From contig NZ_NISX01000011.1 in the NCBI RefSeq assembly GCF_002591895.1, positions 1 through 64,000 of the forward strand: a stretch of DNA of 64,000 nucleotides, given 5' to 3'. The DNA is from Lacimicrobium alkaliphilum. GTDB lineage: Bacteria; Pseudomonadota; Gammaproteobacteria; Enterobacterales; Alteromonadaceae. The notes below the pieces were generated by a model. That model had not been told where the DNA came from, did no database searches, and saw only the letters and a list, made by a program, of their open reading frames with translations. The translations under genes and the position numbers were made by a program. This document shows positions 8,502 through 17,740 of this stretch, piece by piece; the stretch's first letter is position 1, and every line of letters begins with the position of its first letter.

Positions 8502-9592
8502 GCCGCCTCCCTACTCTTGCCGATGGCCTGTTGATACTGCATCAGCAGCGCCTGCCCTACCCTGGCCCAGGTAAACTTGGCGATGGTTTTTCGCCCTTCG
8601 CTGACCAGCTTATCTCTGAGCTGTGGCTCGGTCTGTAATCTCAATACCTGTTCGGCCAGCAAATCCGGGCGGCGCGGCGGGACTAATAAGGCATCCTGTT
8701 CATGGGTTACGAGCTTAGGGATACCGCCAACATCAGTACTGACGATGGGCACACCACAGGCCATGGCCTCGATCAGCGAATTAGGGCTGTTATCTACCGT
8801 ACTGGCATTAAGCATCACATCGGCGCTGCGGTATAACTCTGCCATTTCACTGATATCCAGCCGCCCTAAAAAGGCGACTTTCTCACTGATGCCCAGTTGT
8901 TGGCACTGGCGTTCAAGACTTTGCTTTTGTGGTCCACTGCCAGCGACCGATAACCTGGCATCAGGATGGTGTTCCAGAATCTTTGCGAAACAATCGATCA
9001 CACAACCCACATCATAAATGGCTTCTAAATTACGGGTAACAATCAGATGCAAAGGCCTGTCGGCAGCTGTTTCCTTAGCCGGATAAAAGGTATTTTCATC
9101 CAGCACATTGGGCACCACTTCGGCCTGTTTACCCCAGTTGGCAAACACCCCATGTAAATAAAGAGAAGGCACTAAAACACCCTGGGCTTTGTTTAATGAA
9201 GCTTCCACTTTTGACCAGGATTGCTGAAAAAAAGGTTCGGCATGCCCGCCCCGGTAATTAACCAGTAGCGGTTTTTTCAACCCGGCGGCAACCCGTATTG
9301 CCGGTGCCGCAAACAAATGCCAGGACCAGCCGGAATTGGCCATCAGGTGCACCACATCGGCCTGTCTGATGGCCTGACGTAAACGCCAGAAATAGGGTAT
9401 TAACCTGAAACCTGCCCGCAACACCGGAATCTTCCCCACAAACGCCGGTTTGTAGGGGGCATTCACCGCCACCAGGGTAACCTTAGCGCCGTCCTGCTCA
9501 AGCAATTGCTTTAGCTGCCGGGTCTGATTGGCCATGCCACCCGCCGGTGGCGGCACCGGGCCCACCAGACAAATATGCAGGCCGCGAAACAT
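8498..9592 (-). CDS. Glycosyltransferase family 4 protein
   Basis: A GT-B glycosyltransferase of about 364 aa. The acceptor-side N-terminus carries LVGPVPPPAGGMANQ. The donor-binding C-terminal domain has the family signature SLIEAMACGVPIVSTDVGG, in which the glutamate contacts the nucleotide sugar. I place the start at the ATG at 9592, one base after the stop of the upstream gene. The longer reading to 9688 would overlap that gene by about 95 bp and adds a sequence unlike the family. It is a cytoplasmic enzyme building the lipid-linked repeat unit. Confidence 0.86.
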   Translation of the reverse strand: MFRGLHICLVGPVPPPAGGMANQTRQLKQLLEQDGAKVTLVAVNAPYKPAFVGKIPVLRAGFRLIPYFWRLRQAIRQADVVHLMANSGWSWHLFAAPAIRVAAGLKKPLLVNYRGGHAEPFFQQSWSKVEASLNKAQGVLVPSLYLHGVFANWGKQAEVVPNVLDENTFYPAKETAADRPLHLIVTRNLEAIYDVGCVIDCFAKILEHHPDARLSVAGSGPQKQSLERQCQQLGISEKVAFLGRLDISEMAELYRSADVMLNASTVDNSPNSLIEAMACGVPIVSTDVGGIPKLVTHEQDALLVPPRRPDLLAEQVLRLQTEPQLRDKLVSEGRKTIAKFTWARVGQALLMQYQQAIGKSREAA

Positions 9593-9593
9593 A

Positions 9594-10799
9594 TCAGCCA
9601 CCACAGATCTCCTTATACAGGGCCTGATAATTGGCCACCGAGTTAGGCCAGTTACGTACTTTTTCGACAAATTCCCGGCCATTAGCAATCACCTGCGGCC
9701 AGTCACCCTGATTGGCCAACACCTCCCCGGCTTTGCCGGCAAGGGCCTGCACATCATCGCTTTTAAACAACCAGCCGGTTTTGCGATCCTCGATCAATTC
9801 TTTATGCCCACCAACATCTGAGGCCAGCAGTAGTTTGCCCTGCGCCATGGCTTCAAGGGGTTTGAGGGGAGTGACCAGTTCGGTCAGACGCATTGATTTG
9901 CGCGGATACACCAGTAAGTCCACCAGGCTGTAATAACCTGAGACTTCATCATGGGGTACCCGGCCCGGCATAATCACCTTATCTTCGATACCCAGCTCTT
10001 TAATCAGAAACTTTAAGTTCTGTTCCTGTGGTCCGCCGCCCACCAGCAGCAATACGGCGTCGGGAAACTGTTTAATGATAAAAGGCATCGCCCTGATCAG
10101 CAGATCCAACCCTTCGTAAGCATAAAAAGAGCCCAGAAATCCCAGCACTCTCTTATTCTGCAGACCAAATTGTTTTTCCAGTTGACTGTCTTTGGCGGTG
10201 ATCAGATTAAACTGCTCGATATTCACCGCATTGGGGATCACGGTGATTTTCGACTCCGGCACGCCCCGGCTGAGCAGATCCTGCTTCAGCCCTTCACAGA
10301 TGGTGGTAACTTTGTCGGCCTGTCTGACCACATGGGTTTCCAGTTTTCTGGTCAGACGATAACGTAGATCACCCTGCTTACAGGTACCGTGATCCACCGC
10401 CGCATCTTCCCAGAAAGCGCGGATTTCATACACCACCGGCAAGCCGGTTTTCCGCCCCGCTTGTAATGCCGCTAACCCGTTTAATGCCGGAGAATGGGCG
10501 TGCAGCACATCGGGCTTTTCTTGTTCGATGGCTTCGAGGATGCGTTTGCGCATGGGCGCGATCAGCGCCATCTGACTCAGAGCCGGTAACCGGCTTAACA
10601 AACCGTTAGGCACCGGAGTACGGTAAAACTTCAGGCCGTCGACTTCTTCGATATCCTGTTCAAACTTGCCATGCTTGGGGCTGGTGACATGGCAGGTTTG
10701 CCAGCCCAATGCATGCTGCTGCCGCAATATAGAGCGGGTACGGAAGGTGTAGCCGCTGTGCAGAGGAATCGAATGATCCAGTATATGCAGTATCTTCAT
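9594..10799 (-). CDS. Exosortase A-associated glycosyltransferase (TIGR04063-like)
   Basis: A 401-aa GT4 glycosyltransferase. The N-terminus MKILHILDHSIPLHSGYTFR is characteristic of the exosortase A-associated glycosyltransferase subfamily (TIGR04063, by recall). The C-terminal domain shows GRVPHDEVSGYYSLVDLLVY and LEAMAQGKLLLASDVGG. It is cytoplasmic and adds one sugar to the growing lipid-linked unit. Its ATG overlaps the stop of the amidotransferase gene (4 bp), and one base separates it from the next glycosyltransferase. Confidence 0.88.
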   Translation of the reverse strand: MKILHILDHSIPLHSGYTFRTRSILRQQHALGWQTCHVTSPKHGKFEQDIEEVDGLKFYRTPVPNGLLSRLPALSQMALIAPMRKRILEAIEQEKPDVLHAHSPALNGLAALQAGRKTGLPVVYEIRAFWEDAAVDHGTCKQGDLRYRLTRKLETHVVRQADKVTTICEGLKQDLLSRGVPESKITVIPNAVNIEQFNLITAKDSQLEKQFGLQNKRVLGFLGSFYAYEGLDLLIRAMPFIIKQFPDAVLLLVGGGPQEQNLKFLIKELGIEDKVIMPGRVPHDEVSGYYSLVDLLVYPRKSMRLTELVTPLKPLEAMAQGKLLLASDVGGHKELIEDRKTGWLFKSDDVQALAGKAGEVLANQGDWPQVIANGREFVEKVRNWPNSVANYQALYKEICGG

Positions 10800-12700
10800 G
10801 CCGCTTTACCCAGTTGCTGGCGCATAAAGGATTCAAACATCATTAACGTCCACAGCGGCGCACTGTTATCGCGCACACCGGACACATGATCATCGATCAG
10901 GCGTTTAAGCTGTTTGCTGCTGAAATAGCCCGATTCGGTCATCTGTTTGGATAACAGGCCATCATATAAACGATCTTTCAGTGGCCCCTTAAACCAGTCT
11001 GCCAGCGGTACCGCAAAGCCCATTTTCTTGCGGTAGAGGACATCGTGGGGTAAATGAGACTCCAGCGACTTCTTAAAGGAGTACTTGCCAATGCCGTTAT
11101 ACAGATTGTGATCTGAAGGGCTCTTAAACGCCCATTCTACAAACTTATGGTCCAGAATAGGCACCCGCACTTCCAGTGAATGGGCCATAGAGGCTCTGTC
11201 CACTTTGGTCAGAATATCGCCCACCAGATAGGTTTTCATATCCAGATACTGGGCAACTTTCATCGGGTCCAGCCCTTTAACCTTGTCGGCATAACGGTTA
11301 AACACTTCCAGTGAGTTATAGCCGTTCAGGCTGCTCTGAAATTCTTTTGAAAATAGCTTGGCTCGCTCATCGGTACGCAGAATCGACATGGAATTGTGAT
11401 AGCCCTGCACCGTATCCATGGCCATAGACTGAAAGGTGGTTTTTGCGCGCAGGAATTTCGGCGCCCAGTCCATCTTCGGATACATCCGCCCGAGCGGCCC
11501 GAAAAGGGGTTTGCGCAGACCCAGCGGCAGCATATTACGGATTTTCTCTTCGTGCAGGTGCATTTTATAGCGACGATAACCTGCAAAGAGTTCATCACCG
11601 CCATCACCGGAGAGGGCTACCGTCACATGCTTTCGGGCAAGCTGGCAAACCCGGTAAGTTGGCATGGCAGAACTGTCTGCATAAGGTTCATCATACAAAA
11701 ATGCCAGCTTGTCGATCAGATCAAAATCGGTCTGACCAACCGTTTCCACTCTGTGATTGGTATGGTAACGATCCGCCACCATCTGCGCGAACTCCGTTTC
11801 GTTAAAGGCTTTAACATCGAAACCAATAGCACAGGTGTTAACGGGGTCAGACTGCAATTGTGACATCAGGGCCACGATACCGCTGGAATCTACGCCACCG
11901 GACAGAAACGCGCCCAGTGGCACATCAGCCACCATGCGGATATCCACCGCTTGTTTCAGCCGCTCAATAAGTTCTCCCTGAACATCTTCGGCACTGAGTT
12001 CGGCATCCCATTGTGTGGGAATATCCCAGTACTGCTTAGGCTCTGGCAATGTTCGCATGCCTTTTTCCAGCGTCAGGGTATGCCCGGGAGAAAGTTTAAA
12101 GCTGTTCTCATAAACAGTATGCGGCTCAGGAACATAGCCAAAGGTAAAATAATCTTCGACTGTGGTATCACGAAGTTTGCGATCAAAAGAAGGGTGCTCG
12201 GTCAGTACCTTAAGTTCTGAGCCAAATACAAATTCACCCGTTGACAACAAAGAATAGAAAAAAGGTTTGATGCCGATACGGTCCCGGGCCATAAACAGCT
12301 TTTGTTTTTCTCTGTCCCAGATAGCAAAGGCAAACATACCGCGCAGGTGCTGAACACAGTCTTCACCCCATTCCAGATAAGCATTAAGTATGGTTTCGGT
12401 GTCACCGTGAGTATTGAACTGATAGCCCTTGCTTTGCAGCTCCTGATGCAACTCTTTAAAGTTATAGATTTCACCATTAAACACAATGCAGGCACGTTTA
12501 TCTGCGCTGAGCATAGGCTGGGGGCTGCCTTCAAGGTCGATAATCGACAACCGCCGGTGGGCCATGCCCACACCGGGATCAAAAAAATAGTCGCCGGCGT
12601 CCGGTCCCCGGTGTTCCTGGATGTTGTTCATTTTCGCCAGTACTGCCTCGCTGGGCTGCCCAACATTTGCCAGTTGAAAAATTCCTGCTATTCCGCACAT
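10796..12700 (-). CDS. Exosortase A system amidotransferase 1 (asparagine synthase-like)
   Basis: A 634-aa glutamine-dependent amidotransferase of the asparagine synthetase type. Cys2 in MCGIAGIF is the N-terminal nucleophile of the glutaminase domain (about 1-200). The ATP-pyrophosphatase loop SGGVDSSG lies at about 267-274, with LSGDGGDELFAGY further on. The family (TIGR03108, by recall) is restricted to exosortase A loci and probably amidates a uronic acid or similar sugar rather than making free asparagine. It sits 12 bp after the TIGR03088-type glycosyltransferase and overlaps the next gene by 4 bp. Confidence 0.9.
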   Translation of the reverse strand: MCGIAGIFQLANVGQPSEAVLAKMNNIQEHRGPDAGDYFFDPGVGMAHRRLSIIDLEGSPQPMLSADKRACIVFNGEIYNFKELHQELQSKGYQFNTHGDTETILNAYLEWGEDCVQHLRGMFAFAIWDREKQKLFMARDRIGIKPFFYSLLSTGEFVFGSELKVLTEHPSFDRKLRDTTVEDYFTFGYVPEPHTVYENSFKLSPGHTLTLEKGMRTLPEPKQYWDIPTQWDAELSAEDVQGELIERLKQAVDIRMVADVPLGAFLSGGVDSSGIVALMSQLQSDPVNTCAIGFDVKAFNETEFAQMVADRYHTNHRVETVGQTDFDLIDKLAFLYDEPYADSSAMPTYRVCQLARKHVTVALSGDGGDELFAGYRRYKMHLHEEKIRNMLPLGLRKPLFGPLGRMYPKMDWAPKFLRAKTTFQSMAMDTVQGYHNSMSILRTDERAKLFSKEFQSSLNGYNSLEVFNRYADKVKGLDPMKVAQYLDMKTYLVGDILTKVDRASMAHSLEVRVPILDHKFVEWAFKSPSDHNLYNGIGKYSFKKSLESHLPHDVLYRKKMGFAVPLADWFKGPLKDRLYDGLLSKQMTESGYFSSKQLKRLIDDHVSGVRDNSAPLWTLMMFESFMRQQLGKAA

Positions 12701-12712
12701 TCCCCTGAATCC

Positions 12713-13861
12713 TTACTGCGCTGTCTGTGATTGATAAAGTTGGTGATACTTTGCCACCATGTTAGCGAGACTAAAGTGGCTTTGGCAGTGCTTTCTTACC
12801 TGCTCACTATCCTCTGCGATTGCCTCGGGCTTGTCCAGATACCGACTCATCGCCTGCATTAAACTTTGTGAATCCCTGACTTCGATAAGATGGCTGTGTC
12901 TGTGGGCTGGCAACATAAGGTCGGGATTTCCCCCAACCCGGGTAGCAATCACCGGTAACCCACACGCCATGGCTTCCAGAAAGGTATTAGAAATCCCTTC
13001 TGCCAGCGACGGCAATACAAACACCTGCATTTTGCTCATCAATGCCGGTACATCTGCCCTGTCACCGGCAAACCAGATTTTGTCTTCAACGTTTTTTTCT
13101 TTTGCCCGTTGCTCCAGCATCTCCCGCATGGGACCGTCGCCCACTAGCAACAAACGTAGCGAATGTTGCGGAAAACGGGCGCATAGCAGTCCAAATGCAT
13201 CAATTAATGTCGCCTGATCCTTGACTTCGGCAAGTCTGCCGACGGTGCCAAACACCACAGCCAGTGGCGGAAATTGCGCTTCAGGAAAAGGCGAAACAGG
13301 CGCTGGAGGATTTACAAACCTGTTCATATCGACGCCATTACAAATAGGGTGAATACGCTGCTCCGGAACCTTTACCTTCTGAATGAGGTAATCCCGGGCC
13401 TCACCAGAGAGTGCCACATACTGATTCACAAAAGGTTTAATCATCCGACGCAGACGCTGGTACTTCGTGTTGGTACCGCCAATATCACTCACATCCCAGC
13501 CGTGCTCACCGTGAATACGTAACGGAATACGCCGCCACCACCCGACCACCTGGCATTCAAGGGTAGCGAGATTGCGGGTATGTAAAATATCCGGACGCAG
13601 CCGTTTTAACAGCCTATTGAGGCGCAGATACATACCAAAATCATTGCCATCAGCTTTATTCAGATCATGATAATCGACGTTATTCGCTGTCACGCGTTTG
13701 GCAAATTCCGGGTTAAGTCCTTTTTGGGTAATAATACTGTGCCGATACCCTTGTTCAGGTAGCTGATTAACCAGATTCACCACTCCATTTTCCAGGCCCC
13801 CGGTATCGAAACGGAACAGGACATGGGCTATATGACGCACAGGTGGGCTAGAGACTGCCAT
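12713..13861 (-). CDS. XrtA system glycosyltransferase, TIGR03088 (stp2) type
   Basis: A 382-aa GT4 glycosyltransferase. The N-terminal HVLFRFDTGGLENGVVNLVN is diagnostic for the second sugar transferase of PEP-CTERM/exosortase A loci. The C-terminal donor site reads SLAEGISNTFLEAMACGLPV. The ATG at 13861 overlaps the end of xrtA by 14 bp, which fits the tight packing of the operon. It is a cytoplasmic enzyme of repeat-unit assembly. Confidence 0.9.
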   Translation of the reverse strand: MAVSSPPVRHIAHVLFRFDTGGLENGVVNLVNQLPEQGYRHSIITQKGLNPEFAKRVTANNVDYHDLNKADGNDFGMYLRLNRLLKRLRPDILHTRNLATLECQVVGWWRRIPLRIHGEHGWDVSDIGGTNTKYQRLRRMIKPFVNQYVALSGEARDYLIQKVKVPEQRIHPICNGVDMNRFVNPPAPVSPFPEAQFPPLAVVFGTVGRLAEVKDQATLIDAFGLLCARFPQHSLRLLLVGDGPMREMLEQRAKEKNVEDKIWFAGDRADVPALMSKMQVFVLPSLAEGISNTFLEAMACGLPVIATRVGGNPDLMLPAHRHSHLIEVRDSQSLMQAMSRYLDKPEAIAEDSEQVRKHCQSHFSLANMVAKYHQLYQSQTAQ

Positions 13862-15299
13862 TCAGCACCTGCTGATAGTTTTCATCGAAGAAGGCTTTTG
13901 CCTGCGCACGGAAGGCCTTGCGATCTTCATCATTTTCAACCAACCGGGATATCACCAGTGCCATTCCTTGTTGTGGCTGTCCGGCAAGGGCCTGCAGGGC
14001 CTGAGTCAATCTTACTTTGATATTGCTGGGTGACTGCAACCAGGGTGTTACATAGCTGTAGGCCAGCATTCTGCGCCGCCCATCCAAAGAGGAAATTTCT
14101 AACAACTGATAACCGGATTGCGCCTGGCTGTTAATACGCGTCCAGGAAGAGCGATTGTAAAGCTGGTTCACACTACTGATTAATTTACTGTCCTCCGTGC
14201 TGTGTGCATACCATACAGCATAAAAGTCTGATTGCTGATAGCGCCCCGCATATTCCTGGCCCGGGTTCTGAAATACGGGTTGCCAACTGCTATTCGAAAC
14301 GTCTTCAAGATCCCACTGAGACTGAATGTCCGGAGCAGCTGGGTAGTTAATATTCTGAGCCGTAATGTTGTACCCCTCCGCAACCAGGATCAGCACAACA
14401 GCACTTAGCCAGCCTGTAACAACAGTTTTCAGCGGCACTGCCGGGTTACTCTCTTTTTCAACCTCTTCAGACCTTGGCTCAGGGTCTCGCCAGATACTGC
14501 CTATGGAAAACATAATAAAGATCACTACGCCAAAGAATAGCCAGCCATACACCAGATGATCAGCACCGGTGGCATGCTTCATGTCTGAAAGATAGGCAAT
14601 CATGACAATGCCATAGGCGCGGATACCATTGGCAACAATTGGCAGGACCAGTGAAAAGAGCACGAACAACACGCGTTTGTGCCACTTGTAATAGGTCAGG
14701 TAGGCAAACAGACAGCCCAGAGTTAAAGATGCGATCAGGTAGCGGATTCCGGAACAGGCCACTGCCACTTCAAACAAACCGCCGGGAACGGCGATATATA
14801 ATCCCTCCCGGTATACCGGTATACCGGTAAGCTGAATTGCCATCACGGTAAAATCAGCGGTGACCTCCTGAAGGGCTGGAATGAGAAATTCCCCTTCCGG
14901 CACACTGAACATCCAGAAAAACAATACAAACCACATTCTCAATGCGATTTGATTACCCAGCACCAGCCAACACATCAGCGGCAGCAACAAAAAGGTAGCC
15001 AGCTGTTCTATTGCGGCGATATGTGCCAGATCGCCGAACAACCAGAAGATTAGTATCGCCAAAAGCGGCAGCAGTAACCATAAGTTCGGTTTGATTGGCA
15101 GGTGTTTCAGTGCCGACCAGTCGCGATGCAACAGATAGATACAGATAGGCAGGATCAGGAAACAATGGGCGAAGGTTTCAGACCTTTCCCAGATGGCCGC
15201 TGTGGCCATCACGCTGTCCCAGAACAACACCAGCCAGGTAGCGAAAAGTAACAGCAGAATGCTGAGCAGATTAACCTTTTTCCCTAAAACTTCAGACAT
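13848..15299 (-). CDS. xrtA: Exosortase A fused to an EpsI-like domain
   Basis: A 483-aa inner-membrane protein with about eight hydrophobic helices in the first 270 residues, then a periplasmic EpsI-type domain (about 295-483) anchored by one more helix. The transpeptidase-like catalytic triad is visible: Cys182 in VACSGIRY, Arg227 in NGIRAY and His248 in DHLVYG. Exosortases cut proteins bearing a C-terminal PEP-CTERM signal and are thought to attach them to a glycolipid. The fused EpsI domain is usual for the XrtA class. It lies 19 bp after the stp1-type glycosyltransferase. No PEP-CTERM substrate is encoded in this window, so its targets lie elsewhere. Confidence 0.94.
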   Translation of the reverse strand: MSEVLGKKVNLLSILLLLFATWLVLFWDSVMATAAIWERSETFAHCFLILPICIYLLHRDWSALKHLPIKPNLWLLLPLLAILIFWLFGDLAHIAAIEQLATFLLLPLMCWLVLGNQIALRMWFVLFFWMFSVPEGEFLIPALQEVTADFTVMAIQLTGIPVYREGLYIAVPGGLFEVAVACSGIRYLIASLTLGCLFAYLTYYKWHKRVLFVLFSLVLPIVANGIRAYGIVMIAYLSDMKHATGADHLVYGWLFFGVVIFIMFSIGSIWRDPEPRSEEVEKESNPAVPLKTVVTGWLSAVVLILVAEGYNITAQNINYPAAPDIQSQWDLEDVSNSSWQPVFQNPGQEYAGRYQQSDFYAVWYAHSTEDSKLISSVNQLYNRSSWTRINSQAQSGYQLLEISSLDGRRRMLAYSYVTPWLQSPSNIKVRLTQALQALAGQPQQGMALVISRLVENDEDRKAFRAQAKAFFDENYQQVLNGSL

Positions 15300-15318
15300 C
15301 AGACAGACTCCGTTACTG

Positions 15319-16521
15319 CTACTTAAGTACGCCAGCGAGTTTTTCGACTACAGCTTGCCACTGATAGTGGTGCGCTATCCATTCGCGATTTTCATGCCCG
15401 AGGGCCGCCATTTTTTCCGGCTGCGCTAACATCTCCAGACAGATACCAGCAAACAGATCCGCCTCGTCGCTGACCAATGGCTGTTGATTGGCCGGCAACC
15501 GGATTCCTTCAGCAGCCATACTGGTCATGACCACGGCTTGTTCCATTGCCATAGCCTCCAGAACTTTATTCTGGATACCGCGGGCAATACGCAAAGGCGC
15601 AACCGCCAGTTGTGCATGTTTGATATAAGGGCGGATATCTTCTACACGCCCGGTGACCAGAATATTATCCAGCCGGGCCAGCGCTTTAACTTTATCTACC
15701 GGATTGCCACCTACAATGGCAAATTTCATTGCCGGGTGCTGTTTGTGTATTACCGGCCAGACATGTTCAACAAACCACAGTACGGCATCCACATTGGCCC
15801 AGTAATCCATGGCCCCGGTAAACACCAGATATTGCGCTTCTATTGGCCTGGGGCCACTGGTATCCGGATTAAAAAACTCACCATCCACGCCGTTAGGAAA
15901 CGCATCCACTTTAGTGGCCAGACCTGCGGGGAGCTGCTCCCTGAAGAACGCCGCTTCATCTTCTGAAACCAGCGTGACAGCATCAAATTCTGTGGTGATT
16001 TTTTTCTCGTAGGAAGCCAGCGTGCGGGATTCCCAGTTATATACCAGTTTGAGTAACGGGTTGGCGGTGTTGTTCGCGTATTGCCGCCACTTGTCTGAAT
16101 CCACGTCAACGAAATCAGCCACCCGCTTATCCAGTTGTACATCTTCGATGTACTGCGCCATGGCAGAGCTGTAAACAAAACCCTTCTTTATTTCAGCACT
16201 GTCGATTATTTGTTTTACCCATTGCTGAATCCGGGAACTGTGAAAGTATGGCAGACTTATGGGTTTGCCAAACAGCATCCCTGACAACCCTTTGATTTTT
16301 CCTCTCAGGGGATGCAGGCGCACCAACAAGACCTCTTTACAATAGGGTTGTAAATCCTTTTCATATTGCCAGTCGTTATCGTCATCCACAAAGGCCGCCA
16401 GATAAATATCATACTTGTCAGAGAGCTGTTTGAGGATATTGAACGAACGAATCTTGTCCCCTTTGTTAGGGGGAAAGGGAATACGGTGGCATAAAAAAAG
16501 TAACGGCTCTTTTTTTGTCAT
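15319..16521 (-). CDS. XrtA system glycosyltransferase, TIGR03087 (stp1) type
   Basis: A 400-aa GT4 glycosyltransferase. LFLCHRIPFPPNKGDKIRSF at the N-terminus is the hallmark of the first sugar transferase of PEP-CTERM/exosortase A loci. The C-terminal domain contains VAPLRIARGIQNKVLEAMAM, with the donor-binding glutamate. It starts 3 bp after the FemAB-like gene stop and ends 19 bp before xrtA. It is a cytoplasmic enzyme acting on the lipid-linked saccharide. Confidence 0.91.
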   Translation of the reverse strand: MTKKEPLLFLCHRIPFPPNKGDKIRSFNILKQLSDKYDIYLAAFVDDDNDWQYEKDLQPYCKEVLLVRLHPLRGKIKGLSGMLFGKPISLPYFHSSRIQQWVKQIIDSAEIKKGFVYSSAMAQYIEDVQLDKRVADFVDVDSDKWRQYANNTANPLLKLVYNWESRTLASYEKKITTEFDAVTLVSEDEAAFFREQLPAGLATKVDAFPNGVDGEFFNPDTSGPRPIEAQYLVFTGAMDYWANVDAVLWFVEHVWPVIHKQHPAMKFAIVGGNPVDKVKALARLDNILVTGRVEDIRPYIKHAQLAVAPLRIARGIQNKVLEAMAMEQAVVMTSMAAEGIRLPANQQPLVSDEADLFAGICLEMLAQPEKMAALGHENREWIAHHYQWQAVVEKLAGVLK

Positions 16522-16524
16522 GAT

Positions 16525-17565
16525 CTACCCCAAATATCTGGACAGAAACGGTCCGATTTTCCGGCTCAGCCAAAGAGGCAGTTTTTGCCACAACTTAATA
16601 AACACCTGATATTTAGGATTATTCGGGCTCAAATTAGGCAACTCACTGGCTTTAACCAGATGGAACTGATAATGCAGCGATACCGGCTCCATGCCCCAGT
16701 GTTTTTTGTATTTATACGCACCGGAGTCATCTTTACTGCGGCCGAAGTCATAGTGCTGATACCCTTTATCTCTGGCATCACACATTAATTGATAATACAT
16801 AAAGTCGTTGCTTTTCAGGTCTCTCGCTGCGGGTACGCCGCCGCCATAGTAGGGCAACACCTGATCGCGGAAATAGAAATTAAGTACCGAAGAGACTGGC
16901 TGCCCCTGGTGCTCAACCGTCAGCACATTACAATGTTCCCCAAACACCTGCCGCAGGGCGGTGAAATAGTCTTTCGGAAATACAGGGGTACCCAGATTAC
17001 GCACACTCTCTGAATAAATGGCATAGGCCGTTTCGGTATCCTGGTCCACTCTGAAGCTGAGATCATTTTTCAGCGAGTGGCGGATAACTGCTCGTTGCTT
17101 TTTCTTAACACCGGCCAGTATGGCGTCGGCATCTTCGGCAAGAGGCCAGGCAAAATAAGAGTGGGCACATTTTTCGGTGAGTCGGGGATTATCACTGGCC
17201 TCTTTATTGCGCAGCTCCAGATAATCCACCTGCAATTCATGGGCAAGTTCAATTGCGGCATCTTCAAGCTTTCGCTGAACATCAGCTGATTCCGTCGCCA
17301 CCCCACCATAGACACAAAAGGGAGTCGAAACCAGCGCATGGCCAAAGAGCGCACTTTTTTGCTCAACCAATGGCAATACGCCAACCGGTTTACCCTGCTC
17401 TATGGCGAACAGATAATGACCTTTGTGGCCCATAACGGTCTGATTAATATGCAACCAGCCACTCAAATGAAAGAAGGTGGCATTGCTACATGCTGCAACA
17501 AACTCATCCCACTGTTTCGCTTTTTCCACTTCGCCATTGAAGCGCTCTATTACCACTTCGCTCAC
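16525..17565 (-). CDS. FemAB-like protein, XrtA/PEP-CTERM system-associated
   Basis: A protein of about 346 aa with a GNAT-like FemAB fold. Signature parts are NATFFHLSGWLHI, YLELRNKEASDNPRL, YYGGGVPAARDLKSNDFMYY and HYDFGRSKDDSGAYKYKKHWG. The subfamily (TIGR03019, by recall) occurs only in exosortase A loci. It probably transfers an aminoacyl or acyl group to the saccharide. I prefer the GTG at 17565, which has AGGA seven bases upstream, over the GTG at 17571, where the spacing would be only one base. It follows a palindromic intergenic element that separates it from the deacetylase gene. Confidence 0.88.
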   Translation of the reverse strand: MSEVVIERFNGEVEKAKQWDEFVAACSNATFFHLSGWLHINQTVMGHKGHYLFAIEQGKPVGVLPLVEQKSALFGHALVSTPFCVYGGVATESADVQRKLEDAAIELAHELQVDYLELRNKEASDNPRLTEKCAHSYFAWPLAEDADAILAGVKKKQRAVIRHSLKNDLSFRVDQDTETAYAIYSESVRNLGTPVFPKDYFTALRQVFGEHCNVLTVEHQGQPVSSVLNFYFRDQVLPYYGGGVPAARDLKSNDFMYYQLMCDARDKGYQHYDFGRSKDDSGAYKYKKHWGMEPVSLHYQFHLVKASELPNLSPNNPKYQVFIKLWQKLPLWLSRKIGPFLSRYLG

Positions 17566-17649
17566 GCACACATCCTATTGTTATTATTTTAAAGTTCTAC
17601 CCGTTTCTCTCGTCGGCTCACTGAGAGGCAGGGCTCACTGAGAAGAGAA

Positions 17650-17735
17650 AAAGTGGGGTCAGAGTAAACTTAATCCTGCCTTTTAAACAACCAGCCCCTG
17701 TAATCAAAAAATTAAGTTTACTCTGACCCCACTTT
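17650..17735. repeat. Perfect 24-bp inverted repeat, REP/MITE-like element
   Basis: Two exactly complementary 24-base arms (17650-17673 and 17712-17735) flank a 38-base centre. The arm core GTGGGGTCAGAGTAAACTTA resembles ends often found near REP-associated (IS200-like) tyrosine transposases in gammaproteobacteria; that link is from memory. The right arm begins 6 bp after the stop of the leftward deacetylase gene. It interrupts an otherwise gapless operon and could form a strong hairpin in the transcript. Confidence 0.8.
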
Positions 17736-17740
17736 ATTCC

